Below are positions 1 to 7,912 of a stretch of DNA of 64,000 nucleotides, in pieces. The stretch is from Ewingella allii (GTDB lineage Bacteria > Pseudomonadota > Gammaproteobacteria > Enterobacterales > Enterobacteriaceae), in contig NZ_JAWUDN010000009.1 in assembly GCF_044430645.1 (NCBI RefSeq), positions 62,001 to 126,000 on the forward strand. The letters run 5' to 3'. How positions within the stretch are numbered: the stretch's first letter is position 1; the number at the start of each line of letters is the position of its first letter. The position numbers and the translations under genes were made by a program. A model generated the notes under the pieces. The model made no database searches. It had not been told where the DNA came from and was given only the letters and a program-made list of their open reading frames with translations.

Positions 1-30
1 AACAGAAGTAAGAAAAAAGAAGCAACAAAA

Positions 31-57
31 GCGTCCTCCCCGGTTGAAGGGGAGGAC
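31..57 (-). terminator. Terminator of pepT
   Basis: A 9-bp perfect stem (GTCCTCCCC at 33-41 with GGGGAGGAC at 49-57) lies just past the pepT stop codon. Read on the minus strand it is followed by a T-rich stretch, as in an intrinsic terminator. Confidence 0.8.
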
Positions 58-66
58 CTTACTGCA

Positions 67-1299
67 TTAGCCCTTGGCGGCCAGCAGGCAGAGCTGCACG
101 GTCAGTTCATAAGACTTCACGAAGGAGCTGACGGGCAGGAACTCATACTTAGAGTGGAAGTTGTGCGCGCCGGTGAAGTAGTTTGGTGTCAGCAAGCCTT
201 TCGCCGACAGCGCCGCGCCGTCGGTACCGCCGCGCATTGGGATCACCTTCGGCTCCACGCCAATCTGCTGTAAGCCCCCGAAAATCAGGTCAATCGCCCG
301 ACGGTCTTCACCAATGGCGCTGCTGATATTGCTGTAGGTATCGCTGATTTCCACCGAGACTTTGGCCGTTGGGTATTTGGCCTGAATCTCTTTCGCCACT
401 TGCTGGATTTTGACTTTGCGCGCCGCAAAGCTGTCACTGTCGAAGTCGCGAATAGAGGCTTTAAGCTCTGCGCCTTGCTGGGTGGCGCTCATGCCGTTGA
501 ACCAGACATAGCCTTCGCGGCCTTCGGTGTTTTCCGGGGTTTCGGCGCGGTCAAACTGGCTGATGAAGTCGTGGGCCATTAACAGTGGGTTGACCAGCAC
601 GCCCTTGGCAGACATCGGGTGGGCGGTCACGCCGGTGAAGCGGATATCTACCGCCGCCGCGTTGAAGTTCTCATACACCACTTCGCCCAATTCGCAGCAG
701 TCGATGGTGTAGGCGAAGTCTACGTCGAAACGTGCCAGATCCAGCGCCTTCGCGCCGCGCAGGCCAATCTCCTCATCGGGCACGAAGGCCACGACGATAT
801 CGCCATACTGCTGGTCGTCGCGCAGGTTTTCCAGCAGGGTCATTACCACAGTGACGGCGGCTTTGTTGTCCGCGCCGAGCACGCTGGTGCCGTCGCTAAA
901 AATAATCTCCTGGCCTTTGTAGGGCAAAATCTCCGGGCGTTCTGACGGGCGCAACCAGATATCTTTCTCTTTATTCAGGCAGAGGTCATCGCCGGTGAAG
1001 GTCAGGGTTTGCGGGTGAATGTCCGGGCTGAGCCCGACGTCCACGGTATCAATATGGGTGATGAAGCCGATGCGTGGCCCGCCTTGCTTGGTACCCGGCT
1101 TCACGGCGGTGACGGTGGCGTGTTCATCAATTTGAATGTTTTGCAGCCCCAGCGTTTTGAGTTCGTCGGCGAGTAATTTCGCCAGTGTGTGCTGGCCCGG
1201 CGTGCTGGGTAGGGTGGTGGCGTGGGCATCACTTTGCGTGCTCACTGACAGGTAGCGAAAGAAACGTTCGGTAAGCTGTTTTTCGATTGTTGTCGACAT
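67..1299 (-). CDS. pepT: Peptidase T (tripeptide aminopeptidase)
   Basis: Cytoplasmic zinc-dependent aminopeptidase that removes the N-terminal residue from tripeptides. The 410 residues match the usual family length (M20 metallopeptidases). The metal and catalytic motifs are visible: THIDT with His82 and Asp84, an LGADNKAA motif near residue 143, PDEEIG near 175, TIDCCELGE near 200, and a C-terminal NFHSKYEF carrying the last zinc-ligand histidine. The gene is divergent from the DppA-like gene, with 137 bp between them. In Salmonella pepT is known to be FNR-regulated; I saw no convincing FNR box here. Identification is secure. Confidence 0.95.
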   Translation of the reverse strand: MSTTIEKQLTERFFRYLSVSTQSDAHATTLPSTPGQHTLAKLLADELKTLGLQNIQIDEHATVTAVKPGTKQGGPRIGFITHIDTVDVGLSPDIHPQTLTFTGDDLCLNKEKDIWLRPSERPEILPYKGQEIIFSDGTSVLGADNKAAVTVVMTLLENLRDDQQYGDIVVAFVPDEEIGLRGAKALDLARFDVDFAYTIDCCELGEVVYENFNAAAVDIRFTGVTAHPMSAKGVLVNPLLMAHDFISQFDRAETPENTEGREGYVWFNGMSATQQGAELKASIRDFDSDSFAARKVKIQQVAKEIQAKYPTAKVSVEISDTYSNISSAIGEDRRAIDLIFGGLQQIGVEPKVIPMRGGTDGAALSAKGLLTPNYFTGAHNFHSKYEFLPVSSFVKSYELTVQLCLLAAKG

Positions 1300-1436
1300 T
1301 ATGACCCCTAAGTTTGCTTACATAGAAGATTTTCATATATAACAGAGTATTACTAACTGTTGCCTGAATGTTAATCTGTTTTTAAAAGATGCACCACGAA
1401 GAATAAGCGTTATTAAACACAACGACAGGGAAAACT

Positions 1437-3032
1437 ATGAAACACAACATCCTCAAAATAAGCGCCGGTTTACTGGCCCTGGCAGTGACGGGCGGCGTGT
1501 CCGCCAAGACCTTAGTCTATTGCTCCGAAGGCTCGCCAGAGCAGTTCAACCCGCAGCTTTACACCTCGGGCACCTCGGTAGACGCCAGCGCGGTGCCTAT
1601 CTATAACCGTCTGGTCGATTTCAAAGCTGGCACCACCGACTTAGTGCCGAGCCTCGCCGAAAGCTGGGACATCAGCCCGGACGGCAAAACCTACACTTTT
1701 CATCTGCGCAAAGGGGTGAAATTCCAGAGCAGCAAGATTTTCACGCCAACCCGTGACTTCAACGCTGACGACGTGATTTTCTCCTTCATGCGCCAAAAAG
1801 ACGAAAACAACCCCTACCACAAGGTGTCGGGCGGGACTTATCTCAACTTCGATAGCCTGAAGATGGGGGACCTGATTGGCAGCATCGACAAGGTGGATGA
1901 CTATACGGTTCGCTTCAATCTAACGCGCCCTGAAGCACCGTTTGTTGCTGATTTGGCATGGTATTTCGCCTCAATCCTCTCGGCGGAATATGCCGACCAG
2001 ATGCTGAAAGCCGGTACGCCAGAAAAAGTGGATATGAATCCTATCGGCACCGGCCCGTTCGAGCTGGTGCAGTACCAGAAAGACACGCGCTTGCTGTACA
2101 AAGCTTTCCCGGAATATTGGCAGGGCAAGTCGAAAATTGACCGTCTTGTGTACACCATCACGCCTGATGCCTCGATGCGCCTCGCCAAGCTGGAGAAGAA
2201 TGAGTGTCAGGTGATGCCATTCCCGAATCCGGCTGACTTGGACCGTATGCGCGCCAATAAAGACATTAATCTGATGAGCAAATCCGGGTTGAATACCGGC
2301 TTCCTGTCCTTCAATACTCAAAAACCGCCGTTGGACAATGTGAAAGTGCGCCAGGCGCTGAGCATGGCGATCAACAAGCCACAAATCATCGAAGCCGTGT
2401 TTCAGGGCACCGGGACAGTAGCTAAAACGCTGCTGCCGACCGGCGTCTGGGGCTATAACGATAAAGTGGTGGATTACGATTTCTCACCAGAAAAAGCCAA
2501 AGCGCTATTAGCCGAAGCCGGTTTCCCGAATGGTTTTGATATCGATCTGTGGGCGATGCCGGTTCAGCGTCCGTACAACCCAAATGCCCGCCGCATGGCC
2601 GAGATGATTCAGTCCGACTGGGCGAAAATTGGCGTGAAGGCGCATATTGTGAGCTATGAGTGGGGCGAGTATCAGACCCGCATCCGCAACGGCGAGCACA
2701 TGGCCGCGCTGATGGGCTGGACCACCGCCAACGGCGACCCGGACAACTTCTTCGGCCCGCTCTACACCTGTAACGCAGCCAAAGGCGGTTCTAACTCGGC
2801 CAAGTGGTGCTATCCGCCATTCGACAAGTTAATCACCGAAGCAAAAGAAACCACCGATCACGACAAACGCGTCGCGCTGTACGAAGAGGCGCAGCAAGTG
2901 ATGCACGATCAGGCTCCGGCAGTGTTTATCGCCCACTCGACGATTTTCGAACCCGTTCGCAAAGAAGTGACCGGGTATGAAGTCGACCCGTTTGGGAAAC
3001 ATATTTTCTACCAGACGGACATCAAGGAGTAG
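1437..3032 (+). CDS. DppA-like periplasmic peptide-binding protein
   Basis: Substrate-binding protein of the SBP_bac_5 (OppA/DppA) family, 531 residues. A signal peptide is evident: a basic N-terminus (MKHNILK), a hydrophobic core and a GGVSA cleavage site before KTLVYCSEGSP. The mature start and the C-terminal HDQAPAVFIAHSTIFEPVRKEV-type region closely resemble E. coli DppA, so dipeptides (and perhaps heme, as known for DppA) are likely ligands. The start ATG follows an AGGGA Shine-Dalgarno. No permease or ATPase gene lies next to it, so it is an orphan that probably feeds a dpp transporter encoded elsewhere. It may be the only dppA or a paralog; the window cannot tell. Confidence 0.85.
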   Translation: MKHNILKISAGLLALAVTGGVSAKTLVYCSEGSPEQFNPQLYTSGTSVDASAVPIYNRLVDFKAGTTDLVPSLAESWDISPDGKTYTFHLRKGVKFQSSKIFTPTRDFNADDVIFSFMRQKDENNPYHKVSGGTYLNFDSLKMGDLIGSIDKVDDYTVRFNLTRPEAPFVADLAWYFASILSAEYADQMLKAGTPEKVDMNPIGTGPFELVQYQKDTRLLYKAFPEYWQGKSKIDRLVYTITPDASMRLAKLEKNECQVMPFPNPADLDRMRANKDINLMSKSGLNTGFLSFNTQKPPLDNVKVRQALSMAINKPQIIEAVFQGTGTVAKTLLPTGVWGYNDKVVDYDFSPEKAKALLAEAGFPNGFDIDLWAMPVQRPYNPNARRMAEMIQSDWAKIGVKAHIVSYEWGEYQTRIRNGEHMAALMGWTTANGDPDNFFGPLYTCNAAKGGSNSAKWCYPPFDKLITEAKETTDHDKRVALYEEAQQVMHDQAPAVFIAHSTIFEPVRKEVTGYEVDPFGKHIFYQTDIKE

Positions 3033-3044
3033 GAAAGAGGGCGG

Positions 3045-3782
3045 CTTTCGGGGCGCTTTTAACTTCAACTTCAAAATCGTGCGCTGCCACGCAAACTGGC
3101 TTTTAAGGTCAAGGTCGTGTGCTGCCGCCACACCGGCCTCAAGGGGCGCCTATCGCCGCGCCCCTTGAGAATCCCCGGCTCTTTACTGCGCGCTCCGCTC
3201 GTTGGGTGGACGTGTTTCAGGTACACCTGTTATCCACCGCCCTCCCTATCAATAAAGAATGTCGCCGCTTAGGCGGTTCCTTCGCCACGGGATTACTCGG
3301 CCTCTGACCTCGCCCTTCGGGTCGTTGCTTTGCAACGCAGTCTCGCTTCGCTCGACTCGAGCCATAGGTCTCGAACCTCTCGCTCAGCGCCATTTTTGAC
3401 TGCGGTTTTGAGGCTTCTCAATCGTGCCGTTTCAGTGGGTTTCTTATATTTTTTGCGAGGTGGAATGGAACGGCACGGCGTAAATGCCAGTAGGTCGCGT
3501 TCAGAAGTGACGCCGAGCAAGAGGTGGAAAACCGCGTGATTTTACGCGGGTTGTAATCCCGCAGCGAGGGAACCGCCTAAGCGGCGGCACTTCGCGACGA
3601 ACGCCGTGGCCGCTGAAACACGTCCATTCCGACCCTGCGCAGCCTCGATCTCTCAGCGAGAAAAAACGCAGGGTTCCAAGGGAGGCGCGTTTACGCCTCC
3701 CTTGGTCGGTGTGGGCCGATGCCCACGACCTTGAATTTGAATTTAAAGATTTTAAAAGGCTCGCTTGGGAAGCCCATCCCAA
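3045..3782. repeat. Composite palindromic intergenic repeat, long copy
   Basis: This 750-bp gap between the convergent DppA-like gene and yfcH holds no credible gene. Its left part (about 3061-3168) and right part (about 3699-3782) together match, in reverse complement, the repeat at 52036-52262. Between them lie about 530 extra bases rich in nested inverted repeats: 3207-3220 with 3613-3626, 3264-3296 with 3553-3585 (30 of 33 paired), and 3423-3431 with 3469-3477. Short hairpins include TCAAGGGGCG/CGCCCCTTGA (3139-3168) and a 12-bp perfect stem at 3676-3705. Small ORFs on both strands are low-complexity and arginine/serine-rich, as expected from structured DNA. It probably ends transcription from both sides. 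Confidence 0.75.
3676..3705. terminator. Perfect 12-bp hairpin inside the repeat
   Basis: CCAAGGGAGGCG (3676-3687) pairs perfectly with CGCCTCCCTTGG (3694-3705) around a 6-base loop. It lies about 80 bases past the end of yfcH on the minus strand and could act as its terminator, although no strong T-run follows. Confidence 0.45.
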
Positions 3783-4682
3783 TCACCCCTTCAGAACGTT
3801 CTCCAGCGCCTCCTTCAACTCCTGATGCCCAAAAGTAAAACCTGCATCCTCGAGCCTTCTCGGTACGGCTCGCTGGCCGCCTAGCACCAGAACGGCAGAC
3901 TCACCCATCAACAGGCGCACAACGCCCGCAGGCACGCGCATAAAGGCCGGGCGGTGGAGCACTTCACCCAGCAAGGCGCTGAACTGTTCGTTGCGGGCGG
4001 GGTAAGGGGAAACCATGTTGAAAGGGCCACTCAGGGTTTCGTGCATTAGCAGAAAAATGATGCCATTGACCATGTCGTCGATGTGGATCCACGGCATATA
4101 TTGCTGGCCGTCGCCGAACGGGCCGCCGAGACCGGCGCGGAAGGGCAGCACCATTTTCGCCAGCGCGCCCCCTTTACGGGCTAAGACTACGCCGGTGCGC
4201 AGCAGGCAGACTCGGGTGCGGTCGCTCTCTGCGGCTAAAGCCAGGGCTTCCCAACGGGCGCAGAGCTGCCAGGTGAACTGCTTATTTGGCGGCTCATCTT
4301 CGGGTACTAACGCCTGACCTTGGTCGCCGTAATAGCCCACTGCGGAGCCTGAGATGAAGACTGACGGCGGCTTCTGGCTGGCGTTAATCAGGGTGGCGAG
4401 TCGCTCGGTGACCTGCCAGCGGCTATCGCATAACTTCTGCTTCTGATCTTTGGTCCAGCGCTTATCGGCAATTGGCTCACCGGCGAGATTGATCACCGCG
4501 TCGAAACCGTCTAAAGAGGTTTTATCTTCCAGCGACTCCCACAGCAGCACCTGCGGGCCGAGCACTTTGGCGGCGCGAGAGGGGGAGCGAGTCAGCGCCG
4601 TGATATGGTGCGACTGGCCGAGCAGGCGTTCGGTGAGTCGGCGCCCGATAAGGCCGGTGGCACCGGTTATCAAGATTTTCAT
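3783..4682 (-). CDS. yfcH: YfcH, TIGR01777-type epimerase family protein
   Basis: NAD(P)-binding protein of the extended short-chain dehydrogenase family, 299 residues, as usual for YfcH. The N-terminus carries the Rossmann motif ITGATGLIGRRL (residues 4-15), SGSAVGYYGD near 110-120 is the family's catalytic-region signature, and the C-terminal 45 residues form the DUF1731 domain. Its physiological substrate is unknown. As in E. coli, it lies at the start of the yfc block, but folX and yfcI, which sit next to it in E. coli, are absent here. Confidence 0.88.
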   Translation of the reverse strand: MKILITGATGLIGRRLTERLLGQSHHITALTRSPSRAAKVLGPQVLLWESLEDKTSLDGFDAVINLAGEPIADKRWTKDQKQKLCDSRWQVTERLATLINASQKPPSVFISGSAVGYYGDQGQALVPEDEPPNKQFTWQLCARWEALALAAESDRTRVCLLRTGVVLARKGGALAKMVLPFRAGLGGPFGDGQQYMPWIHIDDMVNGIIFLLMHETLSGPFNMVSPYPARNEQFSALLGEVLHRPAFMRVPAGVVRLLMGESAVLVLGGQRAVPRRLEDAGFTFGHQELKEALENVLKG

Positions 4683-4788
4683 GGCTGGCTCCTTAACTTA
4701 TTGAATGCCCATTAGAAGGCTTCTTTTTAGCATAGGTTACTCCTCGCACTAAACCCGCGATATGGAGCACATCCTGAGTGAATATTTA

Positions 4789-4849
4789 TTATCCCCGATG
4801 CGTCGATAGCCCGCGCGGGTATCGGCAAAACTCACCGCATTGGGGATAA
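4789..4849. repeat. Long imperfect palindrome between yfcG and yfcH
   Basis: TTATCCCC (4789-4796) pairs with GGGGATAA (4842-4849), continuing through GATGCG/CGCATT. An inner GC-rich hairpin is centred on CCCGCGCGGG (4810-4819). The element sits just past the yfcG stop. It lacks a T-run, so it may protect the yfcG mRNA end or be a repeat relic. Confidence 0.55.
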
Positions 4850-4866
4850 GAACGGCTGAGCGTGAG

Positions 4867-5496
4867 CTACTTGTTGTCGGCCACGGCGTAGGCTTTTTGC
4901 GTCGCAGGGCGATTCTTAATCCGTTCAAACCAGTTGCGCACGGCAGGATAGTCCGCCAGATCAATACGTTGCCGCTCGTGGGATACCGCCCATGGGTAAG
5001 TTGCGATGTCGGCAATGCTGTAGTTTTCGCCAGCAATATAGGCGTTTTTCTCCAGCTGGGTATTGAGCACGTTGTACAGGCGTTTGGTTTCTTGCTGATA
5101 ACGCTCGATGGCGTAGGGGACGGGCTGCGGGGCGAAGTGGGTGAAATGGTGGTTTTGCCCCAACATCGGGCCGAATCCGCCGACTTGCCAGTAGAGCCAC
5201 TGGAGGGTCAAGGTGCGTTCGCGTAGCTCTTGGCTGAGCAGTTTGCCGGTTTTGTCGGCGAGATATTGCAAGATGGCACCGGACTCAAACACGCTAATCG
5301 GCGCGCCGTTATCGACCGGCTGGTCATCAACAATGGCCGGAATTTTATTATTGGGCGAGATGGCGAGAAATTCGGGTTTGAACTGGTCGCCGGAACTGAT
5401 GTTAATGCGTTGAATTCGGTAGGGTATTTCGGCTTCTTCCAGAAAGAGCGTGATTTTGTGTCCATTGGGTGTTGGCGCGTAATATAAATCAATCAT
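4867..5496 (-). CDS. yfcG: YfcG-type glutathione S-transferase / disulfide oxidoreductase
   Basis: Cytosolic GST-fold protein of the Nu class, 209 residues. E. coli YfcG is known to bind glutathione and act as a disulfide-bond oxidoreductase rather than a classical transferase. The N-terminal thioredoxin-like domain (1-85) has the Thr9 and Asn11 glutathione-contact positions (YYAPTPNG) and the ESGAI glutathione-binding motif. The all-helical C-terminal domain (90-209) ends in a VRNWFERIKNRPATQKA-type helix. The start was placed at 5496 because an AGGAGG Shine-Dalgarno lies just upstream; a longer reading frame to 5559 lacks such support. Confidence 0.9.
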   Translation of the reverse strand: MIDLYYAPTPNGHKITLFLEEAEIPYRIQRINISSGDQFKPEFLAISPNNKIPAIVDDQPVDNGAPISVFESGAILQYLADKTGKLLSQELRERTLTLQWLYWQVGGFGPMLGQNHHFTHFAPQPVPYAIERYQQETKRLYNVLNTQLEKNAYIAGENYSIADIATYPWAVSHERQRIDLADYPAVRNWFERIKNRPATQKAYAVADNK

Positions 5497-5788
5497 AATG
5501 CCTCCTGCGTTATTAGATTTTGTGGCCGACATGCGGCAGAGCGGGATTCTGATAATCAAAGAATAGCGTTGAATTCTTACTGACTCGGGTGCAACATCCG
5601 CAAACTATCAACTTTAGGTTAACATATCAGTTAAGCTTGGTTGGCACTGTGAGACTAGTCTGATGGTTTCCGGCCCGGACTGTCTTAGCTTTAAGCGTGG
5701 AACAATGCCACTCTGGCTATTGAAGCGCCCCCGCAGAGACAGATAGAATCAGCGGATACTCAATTTTACCCTTAGAAGGTTTCATAGG

Positions 5789-6430
5789 ATGGCGGAACAA
5801 GAGCAGAACACCGGCACCGGCGAATGGGTTGATATCGTCAACGAAGAGAACGAAGTTATAGCCCAGGCTAGCCGTCAACAGATGCGAGCTCAGTGCCTGC
5901 GCCATCGTGCCAGCTACATCGTGGTTCACGACGGCATGGGTAAAATCCTGGTGCAAAGACGCACCGAGACCAAAGATTTCTTCCCTGGTTGGTTAGATGC
6001 CACCGCCGGCGGCGTGGTGCAGAGTGGGGAGATTGTGCTGGATTCCGCCCGTCGCGAAGCAGAAGAGGAGCTGGGTATTGCCGGCGTGCCTTTTGCTGAG
6101 CACGGCATGTTCTACTTCGAAGAGCCAAACAAGTGCCGCGTGTGGGGCGCGTTGTTTAGCTGTGTTTCCCACGGTCCTTTTGCCTTGCAGGAAGAAGAGA
6201 TCGACGAAGTCAGTTGGATGACGCCAGAAGAGATCACTGCCCGTTGTGACGAATTCACCCCAGACTCGCTGAAAGCGCTGTCGCTGTGGATGACCCGCAA
6301 TAATGAGAAAGAACACGGTAAGCCGTTGGTTCGCGAAGAGAAAATCTTACCGGGCGATCCGCTGCCGGTTGAAACCTCTTCCTTCTCACTGGGTGATGTT
6401 CAGGAAAGCAAAAACGCTGACGGAGCTTAA
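5789..6430 (+). CDS. yfcD: YfcD, Nudix hydrolase
   Basis: Nudix-family pyrophosphohydrolase of the isopentenyl-diphosphate-isomerase-like subgroup. A complete Nudix box is visible, running from G(x5)E through REAEEELGI around residues 76-98, and contains the metal-binding glutamates. The true substrate is not known. The protein has 213 residues, about 30 more than E. coli YfcD as I recall it. The extra part is a polar, probably disordered C-terminal tail after the conserved TPDSLKALSLWM segment. The gene stands alone and ends in a hairpin. Confidence 0.88.
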   Translation: MAEQEQNTGTGEWVDIVNEENEVIAQASRQQMRAQCLRHRASYIVVHDGMGKILVQRRTETKDFFPGWLDATAGGVVQSGEIVLDSARREAEEELGIAGVPFAEHGMFYFEEPNKCRVWGALFSCVSHGPFALQEEEIDEVSWMTPEEITARCDEFTPDSLKALSLWMTRNNEKEHGKPLVREEKILPGDPLPVETSSFSLGDVQESKNADGA

Positions 6431-6455
6431 TGGCTTCTGAGTAAAATGCACCAAG

Positions 6456-6473
6456 GGGCGGCTTGGGCCGCCC
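6456..6473 (+). terminator. Terminator-like hairpin after yfcD
   Basis: GGGCGGC (6456-6462) pairs with GCCGCCC (6467-6473) around a 4-base loop, in the 70-bp gap between the convergent yfcD and LacI-type genes. The T-rich stretch after it is weak. Confidence 0.65.
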
Positions 6474-6500
6474 TCTGCATTTCTGCAGATAAATCATGTT

Positions 6501-7517
6501 TTAACAGCTATCGCGACGGCAGAGTGATGAGGCAATCGCGACCTCTTCCCACTCTTCATCGTTAATGCGCGCCAGCAGGGCCTGCGCCGCGCGGATGCCA
6601 ATCTCTTTGTGTGGAATGGCAATGGTGGTCAAGGGCGGCTGGCATACCTTGCTCACGTCACTGTTACCAAAACCCACCACGGCTAAATCATCCGGTACTT
6701 TCACTCTCCGGCGCTGGCATTCGTACAGCACGCCGCAGGCCAGCTCGTCGGAAACGCACACCAGCGCGTCGATTTCAGGCCACGCCAGCAAGAACTCCGG
6801 CAGCTGGTGCGCGCCAGTGGTGAAGCTGGCCGGTTCCGCGGAATTGATCACCCGATGCACCGACATGTGTGCCTTAAGCATGGCTTTATGCCAGCCTTGC
6901 AGATGCTGCTGGAAAATCCACTGCTCCTGATTGGCGCACAGCATGCCAATGTTTTTATAGCCGCGGTCGATCACCGTTTTGGTCAGTTGATACATGGCTT
7001 CGACATTGTCGATGCCAATATTCATATCAATGGGCGACTCGGTCAGCGCGCCAATCTCCAGCACCGGGATCGAGGTATTATCCAGCCAATTGCGCACATT
7101 CGGCGAGTGCTCGACGCTAAGCAAAATGGCGGCGGCTAAGTTGTAAGACAGGAGGGTTTCGAGCAGCTTCTCTTCGCGATCGAGACGATGCTGCGACTCC
7201 GCCAGCATGATTTGATAGCCGGCGGGTTGCAGGATTTTTTGCAACCCGGCGAACATCTCGGCACAACCCGGCTCTGACAGGCTTGGGACAATCATCGCAA
7301 TAGTGTAGGAAGAGGCGGAAGCGAGCGAGCTGGCGGCCTGATTGGGTAAATAGCCGAGCTGGCTGACGGCTTCTTCAATTTTTTCACGCAGTTTATCCGA
7401 AACCTGCTCCGGCGTTCTTAGCGCCCGGGACACGGTCATACTCCCGACCCCCGCGAGTTGCGCGACATCGGCCAGCGTCACTCTTCCGGTACTGCGTCGT
7501 TTTTTGTTAATCGACAT
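6501..7517 (-). CDS. LacI-family transcriptional regulator of the PTS-transketolase locus
   Basis: DNA-binding repressor of 338 residues. The helix-turn-helix is VTLADVAQLAGVGSMTVSRAL (residues 13-33), followed by a LacI hinge helix (NQAASSLAS) and a periplasmic-binding-like effector domain (about 65-335). Overall it resembles the GntR (gluconate) branch of LacI regulators. It is transcribed divergently from the PTS operon across a 395-bp region that contains LacI-type palindromes, so it very probably controls that operon. The effector is unknown; a phosphorylated or free form of the imported sugar would be usual for the family. A Shine-Dalgarno CAGGAT precedes the start. Confidence 0.85.
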   Translation of the reverse strand: MSINKKRRSTGRVTLADVAQLAGVGSMTVSRALRTPEQVSDKLREKIEEAVSQLGYLPNQAASSLASASSYTIAMIVPSLSEPGCAEMFAGLQKILQPAGYQIMLAESQHRLDREEKLLETLLSYNLAAAILLSVEHSPNVRNWLDNTSIPVLEIGALTESPIDMNIGIDNVEAMYQLTKTVIDRGYKNIGMLCANQEQWIFQQHLQGWHKAMLKAHMSVHRVINSAEPASFTTGAHQLPEFLLAWPEIDALVCVSDELACGVLYECQRRRVKVPDDLAVVGFGNSDVSKVCQPPLTTIAIPHKEIGIRAAQALLARINDEEWEEVAIASSLCRRDSC

Positions 7518-7710
7518 TCACTATCCTGACTCTCAACTGCGCATCTCGCGCAGGGCATCGCAATCTAAAATGGGCCGCAAACCGGAGGGTTCCCGCAAGA
7601 ACGGCAGGGGTAACAGCGGCAGATGTGATGAATTATCGGCAAATCGTGGACAAAGTATATCCTTATTTCTCATCTCCAATGTTGTCTGATACCCGAGGGT
7701 GATTATTTTT

Positions 7711-7722
7711 GATAGCGCTATC
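7711..7722. promoter_or_regulatory. LacI-type operator O1
   Basis: GATAGCGCTATC is a perfect 12-bp palindrome with the central CG step typical of LacI-family operators. It lies between the divergent regulator and PTS genes, 35 bp centre to centre from O2. Confidence 0.7.
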
Positions 7723-7745
7723 ACAGAATCAAATGATAGAAGTTT

Positions 7746-7757
7746 GGTAGCGCTACC
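7746..7757. promoter_or_regulatory. LacI-type operator O2
   Basis: GGTAGCGCTACC is a second perfect 12-bp palindrome that shares the core TAGCGCTA with O1. Confidence 0.7.
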
Positions 7758-7759
7758 TT

Positions 7760-7775
7760 TGTGAGTTGCATCACA
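7760..7775. promoter_or_regulatory. CRP (cAMP receptor protein) site
   Basis: TGTGA-N6-TCACA is an exact match to the CRP consensus half-sites. It is centred between O2 and the third operator-like site, which indicates catabolite control of the PTS operon, the regulator gene, or both. Confidence 0.8.
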
Positions 7776-7778
7776 GAT

Positions 7779-7790
7779 GTTAACGCTATC
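7779..7790. promoter_or_regulatory. LacI-type operator O3 (imperfect)
   Basis: GTTAACGCTATC matches O1 at 10 of 12 positions, with one perfect half-site. It lies 33 bp centre to centre from O2. Confidence 0.5.
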
Positions 7791-7912
7791 GCTGAGTAGA
7801 GTCTGGATCGTTAATGGGATCGGGGGAGGTTGTTAATGCTTTTAACTATGGCGACCTTTAGGCCCACTGACACACCAAGTAAGAATTCCAAAAATAAGAG
7901 TCAGGAGTTGCA

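Noticed and set aside
3330..3782. Small ORFs of 60-93 codons on both strands in the 3-kb repeat
   Set aside because: They are low-complexity, Arg/Ser-rich and lie in nested inverted repeats; the frames follow the palindromes rather than coding conservation.
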